64,000 bases of DNA from JAHEEL01 sp963785245 (GTDB lineage Bacteria; Actinomycetota; Acidimicrobiia; Spongiisociales; UBA5794), in assembly GCA_963785245.1 (NCBI GenBank), contig CAWAUO010000006.1, positions 1 through 64,000 on the forward strand, read 5' to 3'. Shown here piece by piece: positions 32,422 through 41,464 of this stretch. Positions within the stretch are counted from its first letter, which is position 1. Each line of letters begins with the position of its first letter. Below the pieces are notes generated by a model, which was given only the letters and a program-made list of their open reading frames with translations, was not told the origin of the DNA and did not search any database. The position numbers were made by a program, and so were the translations under genes.

Positions 32422-33555
32422 ATGCCGTTGGCTCCCAAGGAATGGACCGTGCTCAATCCACGTGGCAGCCGCCGGGTGATCGTCACGAAGGACCTCCCGG
32501 GCGCGCGCTGGCTGGACGTGCTCACTGCAGCCGACTGCTCCGTTGAGGTGTGTCAATCGTCCGACGTGCTCACGCCCGATGAGATCGCCGAACGCATCGG
32601 CGACTCGTGTGACGGGGCGATCGGCCAACTCACCGAGGATTGGAACGCGGGCCTGTTCGTGAAGCTCGCGGCAGCCGGAGGAACGGCGTATTCGAACTAC
32701 GCCGTCGGCTACAACAACGTGGACGTCGCGGGTGCGACGGCCGTCGGTATCCCGGTCGGCAACACGCCGGGAGTGTTGACCGAAACAACGGCGGAGATGG
32801 CGGTCGCCTTGACCTTCGCGGTCGGCCGCCGTGTCGTTGCGGGAGACCGCTTCATGCGCGGCGGGCACTACGAAGGGTGGCTTCCCGCCCTGTTCATGGG
32901 GAAGCGGTTCCACGGCCGCACCGTGGGAATCATCGGAGCAGGCCGAATCGGGGCTGCGTATGGTCGGATGATGGTCGAGGGTCACAAGATGAACCTCGTC
33001 TACTTCGATCTCTCTGCAAACAAGGCGCTTGAGCAGTACATCACCGACTATTCGGCGTTCCTCGTCGCGAACGGGGAGGCCCCGGTTTCGTGCCGCAGGG
33101 TCGGCACGATCGAGGAACTCCTCGCCACGACCGACGTGGTGAGTCTCCACACCGTGCTCGACGATTCGACGACCCATCTCATCAACGCCGAACGCCTCGC
33201 CCTGATGAAGCCCGATGCGATCCTCGTGAATACGAGCCGAGGCCCGATCATCGACGAGGTCGCCCTTGTTGCTCACTGTTGGGCCAATCCCGATTTCAGG
33301 GTTGCGCTCGACGTGTTCGAGGTTGAGCCGGCGATGAAGCCAGGGCTGGCAGAACTCGAGAATGCCGTCATCGTCCCCCACATCGCTTCAGCGACACGGT
33401 GGACGCGCGAGGGCATGGCCACCCTGGCCGCCGCCAATGTGGCGGCGATCCTTCAGGGATACCCGGCATGGGAGAACGACGACATCCTGCCGTTCCTCTC
33501 CGGCGATGTTCCGAAGGCCGCGCCGAGCATCGTCAACACAGAAGACCTCAACTAG
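32422..33555 (+). CDS. Hydroxypyruvate reductase, plant/cyanobacterial HPR1 type
   Basis: 377 residues of the D-2-hydroxyacid dehydrogenase family. It follows plant peroxisomal HPR1 closely: EWTVLNPRGSRRVIVTK, GDSCDGAIGQLTEDW, YNNVDVAGATAVGIPVGNTPG, the NAD-binding GIIGAGRIGAAYGRMMVEG, NTSRGPIIDE and HIASATRWTREGMATLA. HPR1 reduces hydroxypyruvate to glycerate and also glyoxylate to glycolate with NADH. ATG 32422 sits right after AAAGGGG; TTG 32428 would have better spacing. In this operon it could dispose of glyoxylate or a serine-derived hydroxypyruvate from purine breakdown. Confidence 0.88.
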   Translation: MPLAPKEWTVLNPRGSRRVIVTKDLPGARWLDVLTAADCSVEVCQSSDVLTPDEIAERIGDSCDGAIGQLTEDWNAGLFVKLAAAGGTAYSNYAVGYNNVDVAGATAVGIPVGNTPGVLTETTAEMAVALTFAVGRRVVAGDRFMRGGHYEGWLPALFMGKRFHGRTVGIIGAGRIGAAYGRMMVEGHKMNLVYFDLSANKALEQYITDYSAFLVANGEAPVSCRRVGTIEELLATTDVVSLHTVLDDSTTHLINAERLALMKPDAILVNTSRGPIIDEVALVAHCWANPDFRVALDVFEVEPAMKPGLAELENAVIVPHIASATRWTREGMATLAAANVAAILQGYPAWENDDILPFLSGDVPKAAPSIVNTEDLN

Positions 33556-33571
33556 CAAGGAGTCCATCAAC

Positions 33572-34765
33572 ATGCGCATAGCCAACCGTATCTCCGACCT
33601 CGGGACCGAGACCGCATTCGCGGTCTCGGGCGAGGCCGCCGAATTCGCCGCCAAGGGGAACCGGGTCTACCCCTTCCACCTCGGTGACATCAACCTCCCG
33701 ACGCCCTCCACGGTCGTCGACGGGGCATTCAAGGCCATCGCCGACGGCAAGACGGGCTACTGTCCCAACGCGGGCATCCCACAGCTTCGCGAAGCTCTCG
33801 CCGCCGACGTGGCCGCCTCACACAACACGCCGTACACGGCGGAGAACGTTGTGATGCAGCCCGGAGGCAAGCCGACGATCGGCAAGTTCATCCTCACCAT
33901 GATGAACCCGGGCGACGAGGTGCTCTACCCGAACCCCGGCTACCCGATCTACGAGTCGCAGATCGAATTCCACGGCGGCGTCGCAGTCCCGTATGGCTAC
34001 ACGGAAGGCGCCGAGAACTTCGCGCTCGACTTCGATTCGATCGAGCGTGGGATCACCGACAAGACCCGTCTGCTGATCCTCAACGATCTCCAGAACCCGA
34101 TGGGCGCCGAGTGTTCGCTCGAGGAGCTCCAACGGCTCGCCGATCTCGTTCGCAAGCACGACCTCTACGTGCTCGCCGATGAGGCCTACTTCGATATGCG
34201 CTACGCGGGCAAGAGCAAATCGTTCGTCGAACAGCCGGGCATGGCGGAGCGCACGGTCGTGCTCTACACGTTCTCGAAGAAGTTCGCGATGACGGGCTGG
34301 CGTCTCGGCGCCAGCGTTGGTCCGAAAGAGATCGTCGATGTGATCGCGAAGATCAACGTCAACGACGAGTCCTGCTCGAACCACTTCATCCAGTACGGCG
34401 CGCTCGCCGGCCTGACCGGTGACCAGACCGAGGTGCAAGCGATTCTCGATGAGCTCCACGCCCGGCGGGATGCAACGGTGGCAGGCCTCAACGCCATCGA
34501 CGGAGTGCACAGCTTCACGCCGAACGCGACGTTCTACCTGTTCCCGAACGTGACCGAGGTCATGGAGCGCAAGGGTTTGACCGACTACGAGGAATTCCGC
34601 CGCGCGGCCCTCCACAACACAGGTGTCTCGTTCACCACCCGTCTCCACTTCGGCCGTGAAATCTCGGGTGAGCCGAACCGGTACATCCGCTTCGCCTACT
34701 CCGGCATCTCCGTTCCCGATATCGAGGAATCCCTCGCCCTCTTCAAAGACTGGGCCGAGGCGTAA
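33572..34765 (+). CDS. Class I/II aminotransferase
   Basis: 397 residues with AAGGAGT before ATG 33572. Fold-type I aminotransferase motifs: GYCPNAGIPQLREAL, NPGDEVLYPNPGYPIYES, NDLQNPMGAECS, VLADEAYFDM, and the PLP lysine in TFSKKFAMTGWRLG, with a late Arg in RYIRFAYSG. Likely partners include glyoxylate, pyruvate or 2-oxoglutarate; the neighbouring hydroxypyruvate reductase suggests serine/glyoxylate-type transfer, and gdhA could recycle glutamate. Last gene of the operon, followed by a strong terminator. Confidence 0.88.
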   Translation: MRIANRISDLGTETAFAVSGEAAEFAAKGNRVYPFHLGDINLPTPSTVVDGAFKAIADGKTGYCPNAGIPQLREALAADVAASHNTPYTAENVVMQPGGKPTIGKFILTMMNPGDEVLYPNPGYPIYESQIEFHGGVAVPYGYTEGAENFALDFDSIERGITDKTRLLILNDLQNPMGAECSLEELQRLADLVRKHDLYVLADEAYFDMRYAGKSKSFVEQPGMAERTVVLYTFSKKFAMTGWRLGASVGPKEIVDVIAKINVNDESCSNHFIQYGALAGLTGDQTEVQAILDELHARRDATVAGLNAIDGVHSFTPNATFYLFPNVTEVMERKGLTDYEEFRRAALHNTGVSFTTRLHFGREISGEPNRYIRFAYSGISVPDIEESLALFKDWAEA

Positions 34766-34783
34766 TCAGTAGCTGAGTAGCCG

Positions 34784-34809
34784 AGGGCCGGGACAGTTGT
34801 CCCGGCCCT
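34784..34809. terminator. Strong bidirectional terminator
   Basis: AGGGCCGGGAC pairs perfectly with GTCCCGGCCCT over a minimal loop, followed by TT on the plus strand. It separates the aminotransferase operon from the convergent transketolase gene. Confidence 0.85.
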
Positions 34810-34859
34810 TGCCACGCTCTGGGTCTTCGACCGCTCGGTTCGGTAGTTCCGATCCGATC

Positions 34860-37178
34860 TCAGCGCACCTTGGTCAACGCATCCAGGTAGCCCTTGATCC
34901 GCTTGATCTGACCTTCGCCGTCGAGTCCGGCTTCGTGGACGACCATGTCACCCACGCCGGAACTGAGATAGCGGCCGTTCTGGAAGGGATACATCGTGTT
35001 GGCCCGGCCGAGTTCGCTCCGAATCCACCGATAGATGGTCGGCAACGTGAAGTCGGTGATTCCCATGGCCTTCTGCGCCACCGCATCCGGGAAGACCGCC
35101 TGCTGTTCCGCATCTGAGAATCGGTCGAACAGCTCAGCCGAAGTCACCAGGTACACATCGAGGTCGATGCCCGCGTCCTCCAACAGTGGCAGGGTCCCGT
35201 CTACAAACGCGTACGTCACCGCAGAGCCTTGCAGCACGACGGCGCCATCGGGGGTTCCGGAGGCGCTGCGTAGCTTGTAGAACCCTTGCGCCGCCATCTC
35301 CGCAGGTGCCAGACCGAGTGCTTCACGGTCGGGAACGACCTCGCCGGGGCGGGTGACGAAGGGAGCGATGATCGCCGGACGCTCCCGGAATGCTGCGGCA
35401 ACCATCGGCCACATCTCGGCCGGCTCCCACGGCGTCAGGGTGATTGCTGTGCCTGGGACGAAGTTCTCCTGCAGCAGTTGCAGAGCTTGGGGATCGGCGT
35501 GGGTCGGACCATCCTCGCCGGTCTTCATGCCGGCGTGGGCACAGACGAGCACGAACGGCCGGTACGGACCAGGTTCGGTCTCCTGACGCATCTGATTTCC
35601 GATCGCGTGGAGCCGGGATGCGATGTGTCCGAGCGGAGCGAGGAATGCTCCGTACGACGCCACCGCTCCCACGTGGTCTCCGAATGCCGACACGCCGCTG
35701 AGCACGCACGACAGCCCGTCCTCACAGATTCCTCCAACCGAGAGCGACCGGGCGTCGGGATTGGCGGTCCGGTGGTAGAAGCCTCCAGGGAATCCCGTCG
35801 CCACGTCCGAAATCGCCGTCGAACCCAACAGGTCGGCCGCCCCGATCAGGATCGCCCCGCCAGATACTGTGTTCAAGTACCCCAGGCTTCGGCCGAGCGC
35901 TTGTCGGAGCGCCAGCTTGTCGCCCGGCTCCAGGACCAGTTCCTCTGGGACTACGAACGGATCAGCGGCCGCGTAGATCTGCTCCACGTCCGGAGCCCCT
36001 TCACGCTGCCTCCGCCCGCGTGCGTTCAAGCGATCCTTCGCACCGCTGAGGCGACCGGCCAGCGCTGCTGTCATCTCGTCCGCTTCGAGCAATGCCCGAT
36101 ACCGCTCGAGCGTTGCCCACTCGGCAGCCTCGACCGCCACGGCATCCGATCCATCAACGCTCGGCAGAGCGTCCGTATCGTCACCGAACAGAGGCCGCTG
36201 GGTGGCCAGGTACTCGTCGCTGCACATCTTGTGACCACCGCCGTGCGACTTCTTCCCTTCGACGCCGTATTGCCACCCCTTCGTCGTCCGATACACGATC
36301 GCGGTCGGCTGTCCGTTGTCGAGGTCGGCTGCCATCCGCTGCGCGGTCAACACGAGTCCGAAGTCGAAACCATCCGCTACGTGGATCACGTTCCAGTCCT
36401 GGAAGTAGAAGTACTCGCACGGATCCCACTGCACATAGTCGCCGGGCTGGTCTCCTTCACGGGTCACAGCGTCCGAATCGATCGCTGCCTGGTTCCAATC
36501 CAGGTGCATCACCGCGTTCGAGAGACCCGACGTGCCGGCAAATGCTACGGCCTCGGCTGCTCTTCCCGGTGTGATGCCTCCCTCACCCTCGATCAGATGC
36601 ACCCGCGGTGCGTCGCCCCCGTAGGCGTCGGCAGCTGCCACGGCCAATCCAAGGGACGACCCAACTCCGATGCCGGACGCGCCGGTGGACAGTTTCACGA
36701 ATGGAGTGGCTGGTGTCGGATGCCCGTCGAGCGCCTTCGAATGAAACTCCCGGAACAGCGGAGTCGGCTGGGTCAGGTTGCGCCGAAAGCCGAGAAGATC
36801 CTCGAAGCGCAGTCGCAGATTCTGCTCATCGGGGAGCAGATCGGGTCGGGCGATCCGCGCGATCTCATCCCGCAACGCCCACATCGCGTACAAACCCATC
36901 GCCTTGTGACCGGCGGAGTACGAGATCAGATCCTGGTCCCTGCGATTCGGTTCGCCGATGTCGTAGTCCATGCCGTCGAACAGCAGGCCGGCCACGATGT
37001 GACCGGATGAGATTGAACCACCCGGATGCCCCGACTGCGCGAAGTTGAACAGGACGGAGCACAGTGCCCGATAGAACTCGTCGAATCGCTTCAAAGCCGC
37101 CAAATCAGCCGGAGCTACTCCCACCGGTTCCGAAACCTCTACCCACGTTGCCCTTCGCGGTCCGAACGCTCGACTCAT
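34860..37178 (-). CDS. Transketolase homologue
   Basis: 772 residues with the three-part transketolase plan: N-terminal TPP domain (SGHPGGSISSGHIVAG near 50; EGEGGITPGRAAEAVAFA, NQAAIDS near 200-235), Pyr domain (about 400-600, including GICEDGLSCVLSGVSAFG) and C-terminal domain. The pyrophosphate motif reads EGEGG...N rather than GDG...N and the overall sequence is divergent, longer than usual (about 660). It might be a specialised two-carbon transferase rather than the pentose-phosphate enzyme. It is transcribed alone toward the aminotransferase terminator. Confidence 0.8.
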   Translation of the reverse strand: MSRAFGPRRATWVEVSEPVGVAPADLAALKRFDEFYRALCSVLFNFAQSGHPGGSISSGHIVAGLLFDGMDYDIGEPNRRDQDLISYSAGHKAMGLYAMWALRDEIARIARPDLLPDEQNLRLRFEDLLGFRRNLTQPTPLFREFHSKALDGHPTPATPFVKLSTGASGIGVGSSLGLAVAAADAYGGDAPRVHLIEGEGGITPGRAAEAVAFAGTSGLSNAVMHLDWNQAAIDSDAVTREGDQPGDYVQWDPCEYFYFQDWNVIHVADGFDFGLVLTAQRMAADLDNGQPTAIVYRTTKGWQYGVEGKKSHGGGHKMCSDEYLATQRPLFGDDTDALPSVDGSDAVAVEAAEWATLERYRALLEADEMTAALAGRLSGAKDRLNARGRRQREGAPDVEQIYAAADPFVVPEELVLEPGDKLALRQALGRSLGYLNTVSGGAILIGAADLLGSTAISDVATGFPGGFYHRTANPDARSLSVGGICEDGLSCVLSGVSAFGDHVGAVASYGAFLAPLGHIASRLHAIGNQMRQETEPGPYRPFVLVCAHAGMKTGEDGPTHADPQALQLLQENFVPGTAITLTPWEPAEMWPMVAAAFRERPAIIAPFVTRPGEVVPDREALGLAPAEMAAQGFYKLRSASGTPDGAVVLQGSAVTYAFVDGTLPLLEDAGIDLDVYLVTSAELFDRFSDAEQQAVFPDAVAQKAMGITDFTLPTIYRWIRSELGRANTMYPFQNGRYLSSGVGDMVVHEAGLDGEGQIKRIKGYLDALTKVR

Positions 37179-37312
37179 GATCGCCTCAACTCCTCATCTC
37201 ACTCGTCCGTTGGCGGCACTGCCCGGTCGCTCATGGTGTCCACGACGACGCGCCGCATCCTACTTGCGGCGTCAACCCGCCCGTACGAGTCGTCGCCGTC
37301 ATCACCGCTGAA

Positions 37313-37927
37313 TCACCCCTCACCCCGCGCTTCCAGTCCCTCGTCCGAGAGCAGTGCCGCGTACTCCTCTGGTGTGTTGACGTCCCACGGCGCGGGGCCG
37401 GCGATCCGCAGCCGTGCGACTCGGTCGTCTCCGCTCTCGACCAAGAGACGCCCCAGCACCCTCTCCCCCGTCATCTCCGCGGCGTCTTCGAGAGCCGGCC
37501 GTGAGATCAGGAACGGGTTCGCGATGCGATCGTCGTAGTTGGCCACCACCGCCCAAGGGCGATCCTCGTTCCACAGTTCGACCATCGCGTCGATCACATC
37601 GGTCCGGGTCGTCGGCTGGTCCCCGGCGACCAGGATGAACGCCTCCGCATCGGGGTCGGTCAACGTTGCGGTCAGGAACGATGACATGTTCCCCCGCCGA
37701 TAGTCAGGGTTCCGCACGACCGTTGCTCGCACAGCCAAGAGCGACGCCTCAACCGCTTCTGCGTTCGCTCCCGTCACGACGATCACCTGGTCCACGTGGC
37801 TTGCCTCGACGGCCGCGAGGGTGGTGTTGAGCACCGTTCGGTCGTGGAGCGGCAGCAGCAGCTTTGGCTCGCCCATGCGCTCCGCCGCACCGGCCGCAAG
37901 CACGACTCCGGTGGTCAAACCTCTCAT
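37313..37927 (-). CDS. mocA: Molybdenum cofactor cytidylyltransferase (MocA)
   Basis: 204 residues. The nucleotidyltransferase signature LAAGAAERMGEPKLLLPL at the N-terminus, VAGDQPTTRTDVIDAM in the middle and a C-terminal DVNTPEEY match MocA/YgfJ, which makes molybdopterin cytosine dinucleotide for xanthine dehydrogenase-family enzymes. The stop of the Mo-subunit gene is immediately followed by its ATG, so the two are coupled. Two molybdenum hydroxylases at this locus could use the product. Confidence 0.88.
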   Translation of the reverse strand: MRGLTTGVVLAAGAAERMGEPKLLLPLHDRTVLNTTLAAVEASHVDQVIVVTGANAEAVEASLLAVRATVVRNPDYRRGNMSSFLTATLTDPDAEAFILVAGDQPTTRTDVIDAMVELWNEDRPWAVVANYDDRIANPFLISRPALEDAAEMTGERVLGRLLVESGDDRVARLRIAGPAPWDVNTPEEYAALLSDEGLEARGEG

Positions 37928-40150
37928 CTAGATGCCGACAATGTCCTCGGGCCGTACCGGCACCCGCGTGAGCGGCCGACCGGTCGCGGCGCGGATCGCT
38001 GCAATGACCGCAGGAGTCGAACTGATCGTCGGCGACTCACCGATGCCCTTCGCTCCGAATGGACCCCAGTGATCACCCGCCTCGATGATTCGAGTCTCGA
38101 CCGCCGGGGCGTCGAGGAACGTCGGAATGAGGTAGTCGGTGAACGTCGGGTTCAGGATGATCCCCTCGTCGATCACCAACTCTTCCATGATCGCGAGGCC
38201 CATGCCTTGCATGATCCCGCCTTCGAGCTGACCGGTGATGGCCTGCGGATTCAGGGCCGTGCCGACGTCCTGCGACGTGTCGATGCGGACCACACGCACG
38301 AGACCGAGTTCAGGGTCGACGTCGACCACCGCACGGTGAGCGGCGACCACGAATCCGGCGTGCACATCGCCCTGCCCGTTCTCGTCCGGCGGGAACGTCT
38401 CGGGATGACGGAACCGGACGTGGTGGTCGACGGGTCCGGCCGCACACACGTCCTCGATCGTCGCGATCCGCGCACCATCCCGGTAGACGCCATCGTCGCG
38501 GAGTTCGTCTCCGCCGTGATCCGCGAGGATCTGGTCGCGCAAACCGACGGCCGCGGCGTGTACCGCGCCCCCGGTCATCTGCGTCTGGCGGGACGCCGAG
38601 GTCGATCCGGCCGATCCAATCTGGGACGTGTCATCCCACACCACGGCGACCTTCTCGGTTCCGAGCACCGTCCGAGTGATCTGTTGGCAGACGGTGACGA
38701 GTCCCTGCCCCACTTCCATGGCCGCGGTGTGCACCTCAACTCCGGCCGGGGTCATCACGACCCGGGCTTCGGCAAAGTCGTCGAAACCTTCGGAGAACGC
38801 GAGGTTCTTCAGCCCCACCGCATATCCGACGCCCCGCACCACCGAAGACGATGGTGTCGTCAACCCGGTCCCGCCCGGCAGGAGGCGCGGGTCGTCGCTG
38901 TCCGCGAGCGTATCCGGGAGTGGGATCGCCTCGATCGCATCGATCACCTCGAGTGTTGGGAGCGACCCCTCGATGATCTGACCGGACGTCGACATCGGGT
39001 CGCCGGCGAGCAGGGCGTTCTTCCTTCGAAGCTCGAGCGGATCCATACCGAGTTCGGCAGCAAGCAGGTCCATCTGGCTCTCGGATGCGAAGCATGTCTG
39101 GACGGCGCCGAAGCCGCGCATCGCACCGGCCGGCGGGTTGTTGGTCCTCGCGACGGCCGCATCGACCACCACGTTGTCGCAACGGTACGGGCCCACGGTG
39201 AAGAAGGTCGCGTTGGCCAGCACGGCACGACTCGTGTGGGCGTAGGCCCCACCGTCGAGAAGGAGGCGAGCCGTGACCTTCACCAGGTTGCCGTCTGGAT
39301 CTGCCTCGTGTCGATAGACCATGTGGGATGGGTGGCGCTTGACGTGGCCGGCGAACGATTCTGTTCGGTCGTACACCATCTTCACGGGGCGACCGGTCGC
39401 GAGCGCCAGCATGGCGACATGGATGTGCAGTGAGATGTCCTCGCGCGATCCGAAGGCGCCGCCGATGCCTGCCGGATGGCATCGAACCAAGTCGTCCGGC
39501 ATGTCAAGGCACACGACGATCTGCCGGTGGTCAACGTGGATCCACTGACTCGTAACGTACAGATCGAGTCCGCCCTCGCCATCTGGAATGGCGAACCCGG
39601 CTTCGGTGCCGAGAGGCGCCTGGTCCTGGGTCGCGGTCTCGTAGACCCCTTCGACCACGACCGATCCGGTCGAGTCGACGTCGCCCCGTCGGATCTTCAT
39701 TTCACGGAAGGTGGATCCATTGTCGACGGCCTGCTGAGGATCGGTAAGCGGGGCAAGCGGCTCCCACTCCACGACGATGGCAGCGGCGGCGCGCCGTGCG
39801 GTCTCTTCGTCGTCGGCCGCGACGACCGCGACCGGTTCGCCCCAGTACTGAGCGAAGCCGTCGCAGAACACCGGCTGGTCTTGCTCCTCTTGTCCGAAGG
39901 TCCGCTTGCCCCGAACATCATCCTGCGTGAGCACGGCTCGAACGCCGGCCATGGCAACCGCCGGTCCGACATCGATGCTGACCAGACGGGCATAGGCATA
40001 GGGGCTCCGCAAGGTTGACCCCCACAGCATGTCCTCGGACCACAGGTCCGACACGTACGCGAAGTTCCCCATCACCTTCGGGATGCCGTCCGGACGCTGA
40101 GCGCTGGTTCCAATCCCGCCGCGTAGGCCGGACGTGGTCTTGGCGGTCAT
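37928..40150 (-). CDS. Xanthine dehydrogenase-family molybdenum-binding subunit
   Basis: 740 residues of the Mo-binding large subunit. Expected segments are present: GxxRPDGIPKVMG at the N-terminus, GGAFGSREDISL, the GAMRGFGAVQ segment, QMTGGA-type cofactor contacts and the catalytic Glu in FGAKGIGESPTI. It forms a three-subunit enzyme with the 2Fe-2S and FAD proteins encoded just upstream, all coupled by ATGA overlaps (as in the Bacillus puc set). Substrate likely xanthine or hypoxanthine given the purine context; aldehydes or nicotinate are alternatives. Confidence 0.92.
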   Translation of the reverse strand: MTAKTTSGLRGGIGTSAQRPDGIPKVMGNFAYVSDLWSEDMLWGSTLRSPYAYARLVSIDVGPAVAMAGVRAVLTQDDVRGKRTFGQEEQDQPVFCDGFAQYWGEPVAVVAADDEETARRAAAAIVVEWEPLAPLTDPQQAVDNGSTFREMKIRRGDVDSTGSVVVEGVYETATQDQAPLGTEAGFAIPDGEGGLDLYVTSQWIHVDHRQIVVCLDMPDDLVRCHPAGIGGAFGSREDISLHIHVAMLALATGRPVKMVYDRTESFAGHVKRHPSHMVYRHEADPDGNLVKVTARLLLDGGAYAHTSRAVLANATFFTVGPYRCDNVVVDAAVARTNNPPAGAMRGFGAVQTCFASESQMDLLAAELGMDPLELRRKNALLAGDPMSTSGQIIEGSLPTLEVIDAIEAIPLPDTLADSDDPRLLPGGTGLTTPSSSVVRGVGYAVGLKNLAFSEGFDDFAEARVVMTPAGVEVHTAAMEVGQGLVTVCQQITRTVLGTEKVAVVWDDTSQIGSAGSTSASRQTQMTGGAVHAAAVGLRDQILADHGGDELRDDGVYRDGARIATIEDVCAAGPVDHHVRFRHPETFPPDENGQGDVHAGFVVAAHRAVVDVDPELGLVRVVRIDTSQDVGTALNPQAITGQLEGGIMQGMGLAIMEELVIDEGIILNPTFTDYLIPTFLDAPAVETRIIEAGDHWGPFGAKGIGESPTISSTPAVIAAIRAATGRPLTRVPVRPEDIVGI

Positions 40151-40608
40151 GCGTCCTCCTTCGTCACCGTCTCGAACGCTCGCAGAATTGCCCCGTACCC
40201 CGTGCAGCGGCAGATATTCCCGGAGAGGGCTTCGCGTATCTCGATCTCACTCGGCTGCGGGTTGGCGGCCAGCAGATGTGAGCCGGCCACGATGACGCCG
40301 GGGGTACAGAAGCCGCACTGCACGCCGCCTTCGGCGAGCATCGCCTCCTGGAAGGGATGCAGTTCGTCCTCGCTTCCGAGACCTTCAACGGTGGTCACCT
40401 CGGCGCCGTCGGCGTCGGCCGCCATCACGAGACACGAGCAGATGGCCTCTTCATCGAAGACCACCGTGCACGAGCCGCACTCTCCTTGCTCGCAGGCGTC
40501 CTTCGTTCCCGGTAGGTCGAGGTCGTTCCTGAGTACGGTCAGCAGGCTCTCCGCTCCGGCGACGTCGACGACCCGCTCTTCGCCGTTGACCGTGATCGTG
40601 ACGTTCAT
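40147..40608 (-). CDS. 2Fe-2S subunit of xanthine dehydrogenase-type enzyme
   Basis: 153 residues with two 2Fe-2S clusters: the plant-ferredoxin set CEQGECGSC with the later Cys in CSC, and the helical set QCGFCTPG and CRCTGY. All eight ligands are present, in contrast to the XdhD homologue in this window. It passes electrons from the Mo centre to the FAD subunit. Start ATG 40608 overlaps the FAD subunit stop. Confidence 0.95.
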   Translation of the reverse strand: MNVTITVNGEERVVDVAGAESLLTVLRNDLDLPGTKDACEQGECGSCTVVFDEEAICSCLVMAADADGAEVTTVEGLGSEDELHPFQEAMLAEGGVQCGFCTPGVIVAGSHLLAANPQPSEIEIREALSGNICRCTGYGAILRAFETVTKEDA

Positions 40609-41412
40609 CGCGCACTCCGTTCGACGAGCCGCCGGGCGAGAACACCCGCGGCATGCCTTCGATACGCCTCGGTCGATCGGTGATCGGTGATCGGTTTGAC
40701 CTCTTGCGAGACGATACGGGCGAACTCGTCGAGCGCCTCCCCCGAGATCGTCGATTCGGCGTTGATCATCTCCTCGGCTCTCGTCGCCCGGATCGGCGTC
40801 GGTGCGACCGACCCGAGTGCCACGCGGAAGCCGTCGTCGCCTCGCATGACCAGGCAACTGACCGTCGAGATGACCATCGCGTTGCGCACGCCGACCTTCG
40901 CGAACTCCTGATGCTCGGGGAGACCGTCCGGTACCACGACCGCGGTGATGATCTCGTCCGGTTCGATCGATGTTCGTTTCACACCGGTGAAGAACTCGCG
41001 CCACGGCACCAGTCGGGTGCCGCGTTCCGACGAGCGAACCTCGATCGATGCGTCGGCAGCGGCGATCCACGGAAGGCCGTCCCCCGCCGGACTGGCTGTC
41101 CCGACATTCCCTCCGATGGTGCCTGCCACGCGGATCTGCGGCGAGCCAACGGTACGCGCCGCCTGTGCGAGTCCGCGGTGCGGACCTTGCTCGAGGGCGC
41201 GCCCATCTGGCTCCTGAGCCGATCCGGCTCGGCGTCACATCGCTCAGCTCTGCAACGCGGCGGAGCGAGATGACCCGCTGGGGTCGGTGGTGGGCAAGGT
41301 TGACCTCAACCATGAGGTCGGTTCCTCCGGCGAGGAGCTCAGCATCGGGCCGTTGGGCCTTTGCGGCGAGCGCGTCGTCGAGGTCACGTGCAGCAACGAA
41401 TTCCATGGCCAT
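40605..41412 (-). CDS. FAD-binding subunit of xanthine dehydrogenase-type enzyme (frameshift)
   Basis: Two frames join to a normal CoxM/XdhB-type subunit of about 268 residues. N-terminal MAMEFVAARDLDDALAAKA, LLAGGTDLMVEV and SRIGSGARWA are in one frame (to about 41198); RTVGSPQIRVAGTIGGNVGTAS and the rest are in the other (40605-41129 and upstream). One extra G in the GGG at 41195-41197 explains the shift. It binds FAD through the AGGTD and GTIGGN motifs. First gene of the five-gene xdh-mocA run. Either a base-calling error or a recent inactivation. Confidence 0.8.
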
Positions 41413-41464
41413 ACCGTAGTCGGCGGGACGCAATCCGTACTCGGCGATCCGGCCGCTCAGCGGC

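Noticed and set aside
31092..32525. Open frame of 477 codons on the minus strand
   Set aside because: Antisense to gdhA and the next two genes; no motifs or ribosome binding site.
35286..37010. Open frame of 574 codons opposite the transketolase gene
   Set aside because: Low-complexity Arg/His-rich translation, with the TPP-enzyme motifs on the other strand.
37796..39433. Open frame of 545 codons opposite the Mo subunit and mocA
   Set aside because: Shadow of the Mo-subunit gene; no start signal and no recognisable domain.
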